Below are positions 1 to 8,641 of a stretch of 12,923 nucleotides of DNA, in pieces. Positions within the stretch are counted from its first letter, which is position 1, and every line of letters begins with the position of its first letter. The DNA is from Spirochaetales bacterium (GTDB taxonomy: Bacteria; Spirochaetota; Spirochaetia; Sphaerochaetales; Sphaerochaetaceae). A program made the translations under genes and the position numbers. The stretch lies in the NCBI GenBank assembly GCA_022785155.1, contig JALFRH010000186.1, positions 1-12,923 of the forward strand, given 5' to 3'. A model generated the notes under the pieces. It was not told the origin of the DNA and did no database searches. It worked only from the letters and a program-made list of their open reading frames with translations.

Positions 1-1
1 A

Positions 2-319
2 GTCTCTGAACTCATCAAGATGATGGAAGAGAAGTTTGGTGTTGTTGCTGCAGCTGCTGCTGTTGCTGCTGGTCCTGCTGCTGGTGCAGCTGAAGCTGTT
101 GAAGAGCAGACAGAGTTCAACGTAACTCTCAAGTCTGTCGACGCTGCTAAGAAGATCGCTTGTATCAAGGAAGTCAGAGCTATCACAGGTCTTGGCCTCA
201 AGGAAGCTAAGGATCTCTGCGAGAACGGCGGTGTAATCAAGGAAGCTGTAAGCAAGGAAGAAGCTGCTTCAATCAAGGAGAAGCTCGAAGCTGCAGGTTG
301 TGTTGTCGAAGTAAAGTAA
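2..319 (+). CDS. rplL: 50S ribosomal protein L7/L12, 5'-truncated by window edge
   Basis: This is the stalk protein of the large ribosomal subunit, which recruits and activates the GTPase translation factors. The reading frame is open to the first base, so the N-terminus lies outside the window. By comparison with E. coli L7/L12 about 19-20 residues are missing. What remains, in order, is the end of the dimerisation domain (SELIKMMEEKFGV), an Ala/Gly/Pro-rich flexible hinge, and the complete C-terminal factor-binding domain with the family signature TGLGLKEAKDLCE and the usual ending CVVEVK. The internal ATG at base 20 is not the true start, because the homologous sequence continues upstream of it. 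It is followed by rpoB, the usual order in bacteria (rplJ-rplL-rpoB-rpoC). Two Cys residues in the C-terminal domain are not universal. Identification is essentially certain. Confidence 0.97.
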   Translation, partial: VSELIKMMEEKFGVVAAAAAVAAGPAAGAAEAVEEQTEFNVTLKSVDAAKKIACIKEVRAITGLGLKEAKDLCENGGVIKEAVSKEEAASIKEKLEAAGCVVEVK

Positions 320-338
320 CACAAGTCAATAAACGGTT

Positions 339-389
339 CCCAGTGTTCCATCAGGGGGCACTGGGGCTTTGCCGTCATTTTTGGCGGAC
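339..389 (+). promoter_or_regulatory. Attenuator-like hairpins in the rplL-rpoB spacer
   Basis: CCCAGTG (339-345) pairs perfectly with CACTGGG (359-365) across a 13-nt loop. A second small stem, CCGTC/GGCGG (372-376 / 383-387, one G-U), encloses the loop ATTTTT. There is no clean T-run directly after the first stem, so this looks like a partial terminator or processing site, not a full stop. The E. coli rplL-rpoB spacer also holds an attenuator and an RNase III site, and an analogous role is inferred here by position only. Confidence 0.5.
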
Positions 390-396
390 CTATAAT
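369..396 (+). promoter_or_regulatory. Candidate promoter for rpoBC
   Basis: A perfect -10 hexamer TATAAT lies at 391-396. Sixteen bases upstream is TTGCCG (369-374), which matches the -35 consensus TTGACA at four of six positions. It would give rpoB-rpoC transcripts starting near 403 in addition to read-through from rplL. The -35 box overlaps the second attenuator stem, so the two elements may interfere with each other. This is a consensus match only. Confidence 0.45.
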
Positions 397-413
397 ACCT
401 GAAGAAAATATAA

Positions 414-456
414 CGGAAAGCGAAAGCTCCGGAACGCCTCAGTTCCATTATGGAGG
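414..456 (+). promoter_or_regulatory. Structured rpoB leader and ribosome binding site
   Basis: Two hairpins sit side by side before rpoB. CGGA-AA-GC / GC-TCCG (414-431) is closed by a GAAA tetraloop of the GNRA type. GGAAC/GTTCC (431-435 / 442-446) has the loop GCCTCA. The two share base 431, so they may not form fully at the same time. The Shine-Dalgarno GGAGG follows at 452-456, nine bases before the ATG. Leader structure close to the ribosome binding site would fit translational control of rpoB, but this is inference. Confidence 0.4.
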
Positions 457-465
457 TACAACGAT

Positions 466-3400
466 ATGGCCGGAAACGGTAAAGAATTTGAGAGAGTCAA
501 TATTGGATCCGAAGTACTCAATGAGTACCCTGTTCCAAATCTTGTGGAGATACAGACATCCTCTTATAAGGATTTCCTGCAACTTGACAAAATCATGAAC
601 GGGCAAGAGCCGGACGAAGAACTTGGACTCGAACACCTTTTTAGAACATATTTCCCAATTGAGTCTCCTAATCATGAGATGAAAATTGAGTATGCTGGAT
701 ATATTGTAGATCCAAATGATGTCTATGCAATGAAATCCGAAACAGAATGTAAGCGTAAAGGCTCTACTTTCGGTGTTCCTGTAAAGGTGAAGATCAGACT
801 CGAGAAACGTAACGGCGAAATCCAGGAGAAGGAAATCTTCTTCGGAGAGTTCCCTGTTATGACAGATCGTGGTACCTTCATCATCAACGGTTCCGAAAGA
901 GTCATCGTTTCTTCTATCGTAAGAAGCCCTGGCGTAATCTTCAAGAACATGAACAAGAAAGGACAGAAGAGCTCACTCTTTACAGCTAACCTCTATCCTT
1001 ATCTCGGTTCAATGCTTTCTTTCGTGTTCGAAAGAACAAACGTTGACGATAAAGACAACAAGATCGACTTCTCTGTAGTCAATACTGAAGACAACAAGAA
1101 GCAGAAGGAAGTCATGATCTATGCCGCCGCCCATAACATCATCTATGCTACATCCCCAAGAAGCAAGGATGATACCCAGTCATTTAAGAAGATCGCCATT
1201 CCTGTGACATTCTTTATGAGAATGCTGGGCTTGGATACAAGAGATAAGATCGTTTCCCAGTTCTATTCCTCAGAACTCATTGAAACAGACAAATATGAAG
1301 GTCACTTCCCACGCTTCTTGTATAAGGATGTAAAGGTTGATGGCAAGACCTTTTGGTGTGCCGGTGATGAAATCCAGGTTTTGGATCTTCAGGAGATGTA
1401 TGCAAAGGGAATCTCTGAAATCGAGGTCGTGGATACAGAGGAGACAAATCTGGACGACCTTCCTGCAATGGCTATACTGAAGACTCTCCAGCAGGAGAAG
1501 ACTCTTATATATCGTGCTTGTCTCAACGATCCTTCTGCCTTCAACAAGAGAGCACTCTCTTTGGATAAGGATAAGTGGGAGAACATTCAGAGAGTATATA
1601 GGGAAGAAGGTACTGAATTCAGAGACCTCTACCTTACATATGTTTCCGAAAAGTGGAAGACATTCCTTCCTCAGCATATCAGGACGACTTTGGACAAAGA
1701 CAGAGTCCTGACATACTACCAGGAGTTCTTCAGAGATAAGAACCGCTATGATTTCTCAAATATCGGTAGATACAAGCTCAACAAGAAGTTCTTCGGTATG
1801 GATGAAGAGAAATACATCACTGAGACTACTCTCACTATTGAAGATGTAATCCAGACATCCAAGATGATCATGGACTTCGGTGATGGTAAGTTTGGAAAGG
1901 ACGATGAAGACTCTCTTGGAAACAGAAGAGTCAGAACAGTAAGGGAACTTCTTGAAAACAGCCTTGCAGATGCTTTCAGCAAGATGGTAAAGGCTGCAAA
2001 AGACAAGATGAATATCTCTGAAGACGATGTCAAACCACAGGATATCATTTCCATCAAGCCAGTCATTGGAACAGTAAGGGAGTTCTTCGGTTCATCCCAG
2101 CTTTCACAGTTCATGGATCAGGTAAACCCTCTTGCAGAGCTTACTCACAAGAGAAGAATCAGTGCCATCGGTCCAAAGGGTGGTATCAAGAGAGATAACG
2201 CAAGACAGCTCTTCGACGTCAGAGACGTAAACTACACCCACTATGGAAAGATCTGTCCTATTGAAACACCTGAAGGTGGAAACATCGGTCTTATCCTTAC
2301 TCTTGCAAACTATGCAAAGATCAATGAGTTCGGTTTTATCGAGACTCCATATAGAAAAGTCCTCAATGGTGTGGTTACAGACGATTGCCAGTATCTTGAT
2401 GTAAACGATGAAGAGAAGGCAAGAATCGCCCAGGGTAACGCTTATGTCGAGAAGGATGCAAAGGGTGAATTTGTCCTTAAAGGCGATGTATCTGTCAGAG
2501 CTATGCAGGATTACTCCACAGCTTCTCCAAGTGAGATCGACTGGATGGATGTATCTCCTAAGCAGGTTGTATCTGTTGCAGCATCCCTTATTCCGTTCCT
2601 TGAACACGACGACGCCAACAGAGCCCTCATGGGTTCGAACATGCAGCGCCAGGCAGTTCCTCTTGTATTCCCTGAGACTCCTAGAGTCGGTACAGGTATG
2701 GAAAAGAGAACAGCCTACGATTCCTGCATCATGGTAAAGGCAAGAAGAGACGGTGAAGTCGTTTATGTTTCCAGCGTCGCCATTAAGGTAAAGCCAAATA
2801 AGCCATCTGTTCCAAATGAACTCGATGTCTATGAACTTAGAAAGTACGAGATCACAAACCAGGATTCCTGTATGAACCAGAGACCACTTGTAAACGTAGG
2901 TGACAAGGTTCAGAAGGGTGCAGTCCTTGCCGATGGTCCAAGTACAGATCATGGTGAGTTGGCTCTTGGTAGAAACATCCTCGTAGGCTTCGTTCCATGG
3001 AATGGATACAACTACGAAGACGCTGTCCTTATCAGCGAGCGTGTCGTAAGCGAAGATATCTACACTTCAATCCATATCAAGGAATATGAAGTGGACAGAA
3101 AGGAAACAAAGCTTGGTGAAGAGAGATTCTCAAGAGACCTTCCTAATACAAGCGACAGAGCAGTGGAGCACTTGGATTCAGATGGTATCGTATGTATCGG
3201 TACATATGTAAAATCCGGTGATATTCTTGTGGGTAAGACAACACCAAAGACAGAAACAGAGAATACTCCTGAGCAGAAGCTTCTCAACTCAATCTTCGGT
3301 GAAAAGTCCAAGGATACAAGAAACGCTTCCCTGGTTGTTCCTCATGGTGTTGAAGGTACAGTCATCGATATCCAGAGAATAACAAAGAAGGAAGAGCTTG

Positions 3401-4218
3401 CTCCTGGTTCACTTGAAACCGTAAAGGTCTATATAGCCACAAAGAGAAAGCTCAAGCAGGGCGACAAGATGGCTGGTAGACACGGAAACAAGGGTGTCGT
3501 TTCAAGAGTTCTCCCACAGGAAGATATGCCATACATGGAAGACGGTACACCACTTGATGTATGTCTCAACCCACTTGGCGTTCCTTCCCGTATGAACATC
3601 GGTCAGCTTATGGAGACTCAGCTTGGCTGGGCTGCTGTAAAGAACGATATCTGGTATAAGACTCCGGTATTCCAGTCTGCAACAATGGAGCAGATTGAAG
3701 ACGAAATGGTAAAGGCCGGTCTTCCAAAAGACAGTAAGGTAACACTTTATGATGGTAGGACAGGTGTCCCATTCGTAAACAAGGTATTCTGTGGATATAT
3801 CTATTACTTGAAGCTCCACCACCTTGTCGACGATAAGATGCATGCCAGAGCTACAGGACCATATTCCTTGGTCACTCAGCAGCCATTGGGAGGTAAGGCA
3901 ATGTTCGGAGGCCAGAGACTTGGAGAAATGGAAGTCTGGGCATTCGAAGCATATGGTGCAGCCAACAACCTTCAGGAGCTCCTTACAGTCAAGTCAGACG
4001 ATATGAAGGGAAGGGTAAGCATCTACCAGTCCATCGTCAAAGGCGAGCCTGCAGAGCATCCAGATGATCTGCCGGAAGGTTACAAGGTTCTCTGTCAGGG
4101 ACTTAGAGGTCTTGCATTGGATCTTGCTGCATATGATGAGAATGGTAATCTCATTCCTCTTACAGAAAGAGATAGAGAGATTATCAACAAGAAAGAAAAG
4201 GAAAAGAACAACCAGTAG
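466..4218 (+). CDS. rpoB: DNA-directed RNA polymerase subunit beta
   Basis: This is the second-largest core RNA polymerase subunit and forms the catalytic cleft with RpoC in the cytoplasm. The 1250-residue product carries the family landmarks in order: the N-terminal lobe (NLVEIQ...SYKDFL, about residues 25-38); rifampicin cluster GSSQLSQFMDQVNPLAELTH (542-561) followed by KRRIS (Ser566 = E. coli Ser531); ETPEGGNIGL (600-609); NGYNYED (846-852); GDKMAGRHGNKG (999-1010), with the two active-site lysines Lys1001 and Lys1009; and TGPYSLVTQQPLGGK (1130-1144). The C-terminal clamp segment ends in a Lys/Glu-rich tail. The ATG at 466 is supported by GGAGG nine bases upstream. Gene order and the tail (QSIVKGEP, RGLALDLAAYD, IPLTERD) resemble Treponema RpoB as I recall it. 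Two features are unusual: fork loop 2 (570-584) has about three extra residues and lacks the usual RERAG, and Gly605 replaces a nearly invariant Pro. The frame is intact. Confidence 0.98.
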   Translation: MAGNGKEFERVNIGSEVLNEYPVPNLVEIQTSSYKDFLQLDKIMNGQEPDEELGLEHLFRTYFPIESPNHEMKIEYAGYIVDPNDVYAMKSETECKRKGSTFGVPVKVKIRLEKRNGEIQEKEIFFGEFPVMTDRGTFIINGSERVIVSSIVRSPGVIFKNMNKKGQKSSLFTANLYPYLGSMLSFVFERTNVDDKDNKIDFSVVNTEDNKKQKEVMIYAAAHNIIYATSPRSKDDTQSFKKIAIPVTFFMRMLGLDTRDKIVSQFYSSELIETDKYEGHFPRFLYKDVKVDGKTFWCAGDEIQVLDLQEMYAKGISEIEVVDTEETNLDDLPAMAILKTLQQEKTLIYRACLNDPSAFNKRALSLDKDKWENIQRVYREEGTEFRDLYLTYVSEKWKTFLPQHIRTTLDKDRVLTYYQEFFRDKNRYDFSNIGRYKLNKKFFGMDEEKYITETTLTIEDVIQTSKMIMDFGDGKFGKDDEDSLGNRRVRTVRELLENSLADAFSKMVKAAKDKMNISEDDVKPQDIISIKPVIGTVREFFGSSQLSQFMDQVNPLAELTHKRRISAIGPKGGIKRDNARQLFDVRDVNYTHYGKICPIETPEGGNIGLILTLANYAKINEFGFIETPYRKVLNGVVTDDCQYLDVNDEEKARIAQGNAYVEKDAKGEFVLKGDVSVRAMQDYSTASPSEIDWMDVSPKQVVSVAASLIPFLEHDDANRALMGSNMQRQAVPLVFPETPRVGTGMEKRTAYDSCIMVKARRDGEVVYVSSVAIKVKPNKPSVPNELDVYELRKYEITNQDSCMNQRPLVNVGDKVQKGAVLADGPSTDHGELALGRNILVGFVPWNGYNYEDAVLISERVVSEDIYTSIHIKEYEVDRKETKLGEERFSRDLPNTSDRAVEHLDSDGIVCIGTYVKSGDILVGKTTPKTETENTPEQKLLNSIFGEKSKDTRNASLVVPHGVEGTVIDIQRITKKEELAPGSLETVKVYIATKRKLKQGDKMAGRHGNKGVVSRVLPQEDMPYMEDGTPLDVCLNPLGVPSRMNIGQLMETQLGWAAVKNDIWYKTPVFQSATMEQIEDEMVKAGLPKDSKVTLYDGRTGVPFVNKVFCGYIYYLKLHHLVDDKMHARATGPYSLVTQQPLGGKAMFGGQRLGEMEVWAFEAYGAANNLQELLTVKSDDMKGRVSIYQSIVKGEPAEHPDDLPEGYKVLCQGLRGLALDLAAYDENGNLIPLTERDREIINKKEKEKNNQ

Positions 4219-4222
4219 GAGG
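4217..4222 (+). promoter_or_regulatory. rpoC ribosome binding site overlapping the rpoB stop codon
   Basis: AGGAGG (4217-4222) includes the last two bases of the rpoB TAG stop and lies six bases before the rpoC ATG. This arrangement fits translational coupling, which would help keep the two largest polymerase subunits in equal amounts. Confidence 0.8.
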
Positions 4223-4228
4223 TAAGGG

Positions 4229-7200
4229 ATGAGCGATACACATGACATCAATACACTTAGAATAAAGATTGCATCCCCGGAACAGATTCTCGACTGGTCC
4301 TATGGTGAAGTCAAGAAACCAGAGACAATTAACTACCGCTCTCTTAGACCAGAGCGTGATGGATTGTTCTGTGAGCGTATCTTCGGAACTACAAGGGACT
4401 GGGAGTGCTGGTGCGGAAAGTTCAAAAGTAAGAGATATAAGGGTACTATTTGTGAACGCTGTGGCGTCGAAGTGACAGAAAAGAAAGTAAGAAGAGAGAG
4501 ATGTGGTCACATCAATCTCGCTACTCCTGTGGCTCACGTCTGGTTCTACAAGTCCCAGCCATCCATAATGAGTTATCTCTTGGAGATGAAGAAGGCTGAA
4601 TTCAACGCCATCTTCAAGTACGAGTCTTACGTAGTAATCGATCCAGGTCAGGTTGAAGGCTTGGAAAAGGGTAAAGTCCTCTCTGAATCTGAATATGAAA
4701 AGTATGCCTCGGAGAATCAGGACTCATTCAAGGCAGGAATGGGTGCTGAGGCTATCTATGAGCTTTTGAAGGGTCTTGATCTTGTAGAACTTAGGGAAAA
4801 GAACAAGAAAAACCTTGAGGAGATCATCAGAAAGAGCGGCAAGACAGATAGCGGTGAGGCAAAGAAGGCTGCTTCTGTAGTCAAATATTGCTCTTGGTTC
4901 ATTGATTCAGGCAACAGACCTGAATGGATGATCCTTACAGTTCTTCCTGTAATCCCACCAGATCTGAGACCTATGGTCCAGCTTGATGGCGGTAGATTTG
5001 CAACAACTGACCTTAACGAACTCTATAGAAGAGTCATCAACAGAAATAATCGTCTTCAGCGCCTGATCTCCATCCAGGCTCCGGATATCATTGTCAGAAA
5101 CGAGAAGAGAATGCTTCAGGAAGCTGTGGACTGTCTCCTTGACAACGGAAAGGTCGAAAACCCTGCAAAGGGTGCCTCCAAGAGGGATTTGAAGTCTCTT
5201 GCAGACCAGCTCAAGGGTAAGCAGGGTAGATTCAGACAGAACCTTCTTGGTAAGCGTGTAGACTATTCAGGTCGTTCCGTAATTGTCGTTGGACCAGAGT
5301 TGAAGATGCACCAGTGCGGTGTTCCTTCCCTTATGGCTTTGGAACTCTTCAAGCCATTCCTCATCAGAAGACTCCATGACAATGGAACAGCTCCAAACGT
5401 CAAGAAGGCAAAGGCAATGGTTGAAGAGGGAGCTCCAGAAGTATGGAGCATCCTGGATGATGTAGTAAAAGAGCACCCTGTAATGCTTAACAGAGCTCCT
5501 ACACTCCACCGTCTTGGATTCCAGGCATTCGAACCTGTACTTGTAGATGGAAAAGCATTGAAGCTCCATCCTCTTGTATGTCATGCATTCAACGCTGACT
5601 TCGACGGAGACCAGATGGCTATCCACGTTCCACTCTCAGAAGCTGCACAGCTTGAGTGTTGGACACTTATGCTCTCTACTACAAACCTTTTGGACCCTGC
5701 AAACGGTAAGCCTATCGCTTATCCTTCACAGGACATGGTTCTTGGTATCTACTACCTCACGAAGGAAAGAGTCGATCTCGATAGAAAAGAGAAGAGAAAG
5801 CACTTCGAATCAATTGCTGAAATTGAAGCTGCAATCGATGCAAAGAGTGTCTCTTACAACGAAAAGATCTACTACAGACTTAAGAAAGGTCTTACAGTAG
5901 TGGACGAAAAGGGCAATAGAACTGTTTCTGACGGTAAAGCTTGGACAGAAACAACTCCAGGAAGAATTATTTTCAACTCTTCCATCCCACTTGGTGTACC
6001 TTTCCAGAACTACTGTCTTGGAGACAAGCAGCTCAAGAAGCTCATTACGGAGACTTTGGACCATGAGAAACCATCTGTCGCCGTAGAACTTCTCGATAGC
6101 GTAAAAGACCTTGGATATAAGTATGCAACAATCTTCGGTGCTACAATCGGTCTCTCAGATATGATCGTCCCTGAAGGAAAGAAGGATCTTATCAAGAAGG
6201 CTGAGGAAGAGGAAGCACACATCAAGAAGCAGCTTCTTGCAGGTACAATCTCTGAAGAAGAAAAGAAGAGTAAGGTAATCTCCTTGTGGAACAGCACAAA
6301 GAATGAACTTACAGACCTTTTGATGAAAGAGATGAAGGAAGACCAGCACGGATTTAACCCATTGTTTATGATGGCCGACTCAGGAGCCAGAGGTTCTTCA
6401 AAGCAGATTTCCCAGCTTGGTGCCATGAGAGGTATCATGACCAAGCCAAATGGCGATAACATCGAGCTCCCTGTAAAGTCAAACTTCAAGGAAGGTCTTT
6501 CAATCATCGAATTCTTCTTCTCCTCAAACGGTGCAAGAAAGGGTCTTACAGATACTGCCCTCAAGACAGCTCGTGCCGGATATCTTACAAGAAAGCTTGT
6601 AGATGTGGCTCAGGATGTCGTCGTCACAATGGAAGATTGTCATACAATCAATGGTATTTGGGTATCTGCCGATGCTTCCAAGAACGAAACTCTCCAGAGT
6701 AAGATTGCCGGTGCTTTCCCTGTAGACGATATCCTTCACCCATTCCTTAAGGATGAAGAAGGAAATCCTGTGGTGCTTGCAGAGGCAAACGAGCTCATAA
6801 CAAACGAGACAGCTGCAAAAATCGAGGACGCAGGTGTAGAGAAGGTACTTATTAGAAGCGTACTTACTTGTGAAGCAGATCATGGTGTATGTAAGAAGTG
6901 CTATGGTAGAAACTATGCAACCAACAAGACTGTTGAAATCGGTGAAGCAGTTGGTGTCGTAGCCGCTCAGTCAATCGGTCAGCCTGGTACACAGCTTACT
7001 ATGAGAACCTTCCATGCCGGTGGTATTGCAACAGTATCTTCCAACGAGAAGACATTCTCTTATCCAATAATTGTGGATGGAATCAACTCTGCTCGTTATG
7101 TAATCAACCAGGAAGGAAAGAGGATCTTCCCACGTAAGAGCCGCTTTACAGCTACAAAGGTTCTTGAAGAAATCACAGGAAAGTACTCTGAGCTTCTTGT

Positions 7201-8641
7201 ACAGAGCGGAGAGAACGTAGGTAAGGGTTATCCTTTCTACAAGAACCTCGCTGGTAAGGAAGTCATTTCAAAGTTCAACGGTAAACTTGTGGAACTTAAT
7301 GGAAGGACCTTCGTCATCGGTGCAGATACAGAAGTTGAAATCCCAGTAGGTGCAGTTCTTGCTGACGAAACAAACAACGGTGCTGTAATCCCGGCTGATG
7401 AGGTAGTCTTCAAGTTCGACCCATTCAATGAGCTTATCATTGCAGAAGAAGACAGCAAGATCGTTGAAATGAGAGACTTCGTGGCAAGAAAGAGTTACTT
7501 GGTTGTCGAGAACCATGCTTCAGGCGTCAAGGAATGGCACACTGTATCCAGAGATAAGCTGGGTAAGTATAACCCGACTGTAGTGGTCAAACTTGCTGAC
7601 GATACGATCAAGGAATATACAGTACTTGGTGGATCTACAATGCACTTCCAGGACGTTGGACAGGTCATCAAAGCCGGTGATATCATTGCATCCGCTCCAA
7701 AAGAAGATGCTTCCAAGTCAAAGGATATCGCAGGTGGTCTTCCATTGGTCAACTCTCTCTTCGATGCCACTAAGACTGCTACTGAGAACTATAACGTCAT
7801 CGCTCATGTTTCCGGTAAGGTTGAAAGCATAAAGGTGGAGAAGGGATATGCAAAGATCACTATCTTGGACAAGCTTGCTGAAATCTATCCGGAGGAAGCC
7901 GAGGATAAGAAGAAGTTCAGACACGTACATAAAGTTCCTACACAGGGTATCGTTCTTCTTGTAAGAGAGGGTGATGAAGTCCAGTGCGGCGATAAGCTTT
8001 GTGACGCTCAGGTCAACAGTAGGGAAGTCCTTACTGTGCTTGGTGAGACTTCTGTCCTTTCCTTCCTTGTAAAAGCTATTCAGGACGTCTATCGTGAGCA
8101 GGATATCGAAATCAACGAAAAGCACCTCTCCATCATCATCAGACAGATGTTGAGGACTGTTGAGATCGTCAGAAGCAACGATACAAAGTTCATCGTCAAC
8201 CAGAAAGTGGACAAGATAGAGTTCATGAAGGAAAACGAAAGGGTCAAGGCAAACGGTCAGGTTCCTGCAATCGGAAGACCTTGTCTCAGCGGTGTATCCG
8301 ATGCAGCTAGAAATAGTGAATCATTTATTTCCGGTGCTTCCTTCGCTCATACTGTCCAGACATTGACAGAAGCTGCAATAGCTGGTAAAACAGACGAGTT
8401 GAAAGGTCTTAAGGAGAACGTCATCATCGGTAAACTCATTCCTGCTGGAACTGGATTTGTCGGTTATAAAGATATTGTCCTTACAGAAGATCAGAAACTC
8501 CTCGAAGAACAGAAGATCAAAGATGCCACAAGGGAAAACAGCGTGACATACGATGATGACAATGACTACGAGGAATTGGCGGAAATGAAGTCTGTGGGAG
8601 ATGCTGCAGAAATAAACGAGGTCATGACTGACGAGGAGTAA
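4229..8641 (+). CDS. rpoC: DNA-directed RNA polymerase subunit beta'
   Basis: This is the largest core RNA polymerase subunit and carries the catalytic magnesium site. The 1470-residue protein shows the N-terminal zinc ribbon (Cys60, Cys62, Cys75, Cys78), the clamp, the catalytic loop NADFDGDQMA (Asp457, Asp459, Asp461), the second zinc site (Cys804, Cys881, Cys888, Cys891), the bridge-helix region near GARKGLTDTALKTA, and trigger helix MRTFHAGG (925-932). About 230 residues separate this helix from the GGLP motif at 1169, indicating an SI3-type insertion with repeated beta-rich segments. Such an insertion is typical of spirochaetes, proteobacteria and relatives and absent from Firmicutes RpoC (usually near 1200 aa). 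The C-terminal block (SFISGASFAHT, TEAAIAGK, LKENVIIGKLIPAGTG) is conserved, then a very acidic tail. GGLPLV and the following stretch depart from the usual GGLPRVxxLFEARxPK. The ATG at 4229 is fixed by the ribosome binding site and a 10-nt gap after rpoB. No frameshift is seen. Confidence 0.98.
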   Translation: MSDTHDINTLRIKIASPEQILDWSYGEVKKPETINYRSLRPERDGLFCERIFGTTRDWECWCGKFKSKRYKGTICERCGVEVTEKKVRRERCGHINLATPVAHVWFYKSQPSIMSYLLEMKKAEFNAIFKYESYVVIDPGQVEGLEKGKVLSESEYEKYASENQDSFKAGMGAEAIYELLKGLDLVELREKNKKNLEEIIRKSGKTDSGEAKKAASVVKYCSWFIDSGNRPEWMILTVLPVIPPDLRPMVQLDGGRFATTDLNELYRRVINRNNRLQRLISIQAPDIIVRNEKRMLQEAVDCLLDNGKVENPAKGASKRDLKSLADQLKGKQGRFRQNLLGKRVDYSGRSVIVVGPELKMHQCGVPSLMALELFKPFLIRRLHDNGTAPNVKKAKAMVEEGAPEVWSILDDVVKEHPVMLNRAPTLHRLGFQAFEPVLVDGKALKLHPLVCHAFNADFDGDQMAIHVPLSEAAQLECWTLMLSTTNLLDPANGKPIAYPSQDMVLGIYYLTKERVDLDRKEKRKHFESIAEIEAAIDAKSVSYNEKIYYRLKKGLTVVDEKGNRTVSDGKAWTETTPGRIIFNSSIPLGVPFQNYCLGDKQLKKLITETLDHEKPSVAVELLDSVKDLGYKYATIFGATIGLSDMIVPEGKKDLIKKAEEEEAHIKKQLLAGTISEEEKKSKVISLWNSTKNELTDLLMKEMKEDQHGFNPLFMMADSGARGSSKQISQLGAMRGIMTKPNGDNIELPVKSNFKEGLSIIEFFFSSNGARKGLTDTALKTARAGYLTRKLVDVAQDVVVTMEDCHTINGIWVSADASKNETLQSKIAGAFPVDDILHPFLKDEEGNPVVLAEANELITNETAAKIEDAGVEKVLIRSVLTCEADHGVCKKCYGRNYATNKTVEIGEAVGVVAAQSIGQPGTQLTMRTFHAGGIATVSSNEKTFSYPIIVDGINSARYVINQEGKRIFPRKSRFTATKVLEEITGKYSELLVQSGENVGKGYPFYKNLAGKEVISKFNGKLVELNGRTFVIGADTEVEIPVGAVLADETNNGAVIPADEVVFKFDPFNELIIAEEDSKIVEMRDFVARKSYLVVENHASGVKEWHTVSRDKLGKYNPTVVVKLADDTIKEYTVLGGSTMHFQDVGQVIKAGDIIASAPKEDASKSKDIAGGLPLVNSLFDATKTATENYNVIAHVSGKVESIKVEKGYAKITILDKLAEIYPEEAEDKKKFRHVHKVPTQGIVLLVREGDEVQCGDKLCDAQVNSREVLTVLGETSVLSFLVKAIQDVYREQDIEINEKHLSIIIRQMLRTVEIVRSNDTKFIVNQKVDKIEFMKENERVKANGQVPAIGRPCLSGVSDAARNSESFISGASFAHTVQTLTEAAIAGKTDELKGLKENVIIGKLIPAGTGFVGYKDIVLTEDQKLLEEQKIKDATRENSVTYDDDNDYEELAEMKSVGDAAEINEVMTDEE

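Noticed and set aside
20..319. 99-residue rplL starting at the ATG at base 20
   Set aside because: The homologous frame continues to the window edge, and the family needs the missing N-terminal dimerisation helices.
2104..2952. 282-residue open frame on the minus strand inside rpoB
   Set aside because: Antisense to strongly conserved RpoB sequence, with Cys/Ser/Ile-rich low-quality composition and no recognisable domain: a codon-usage shadow.
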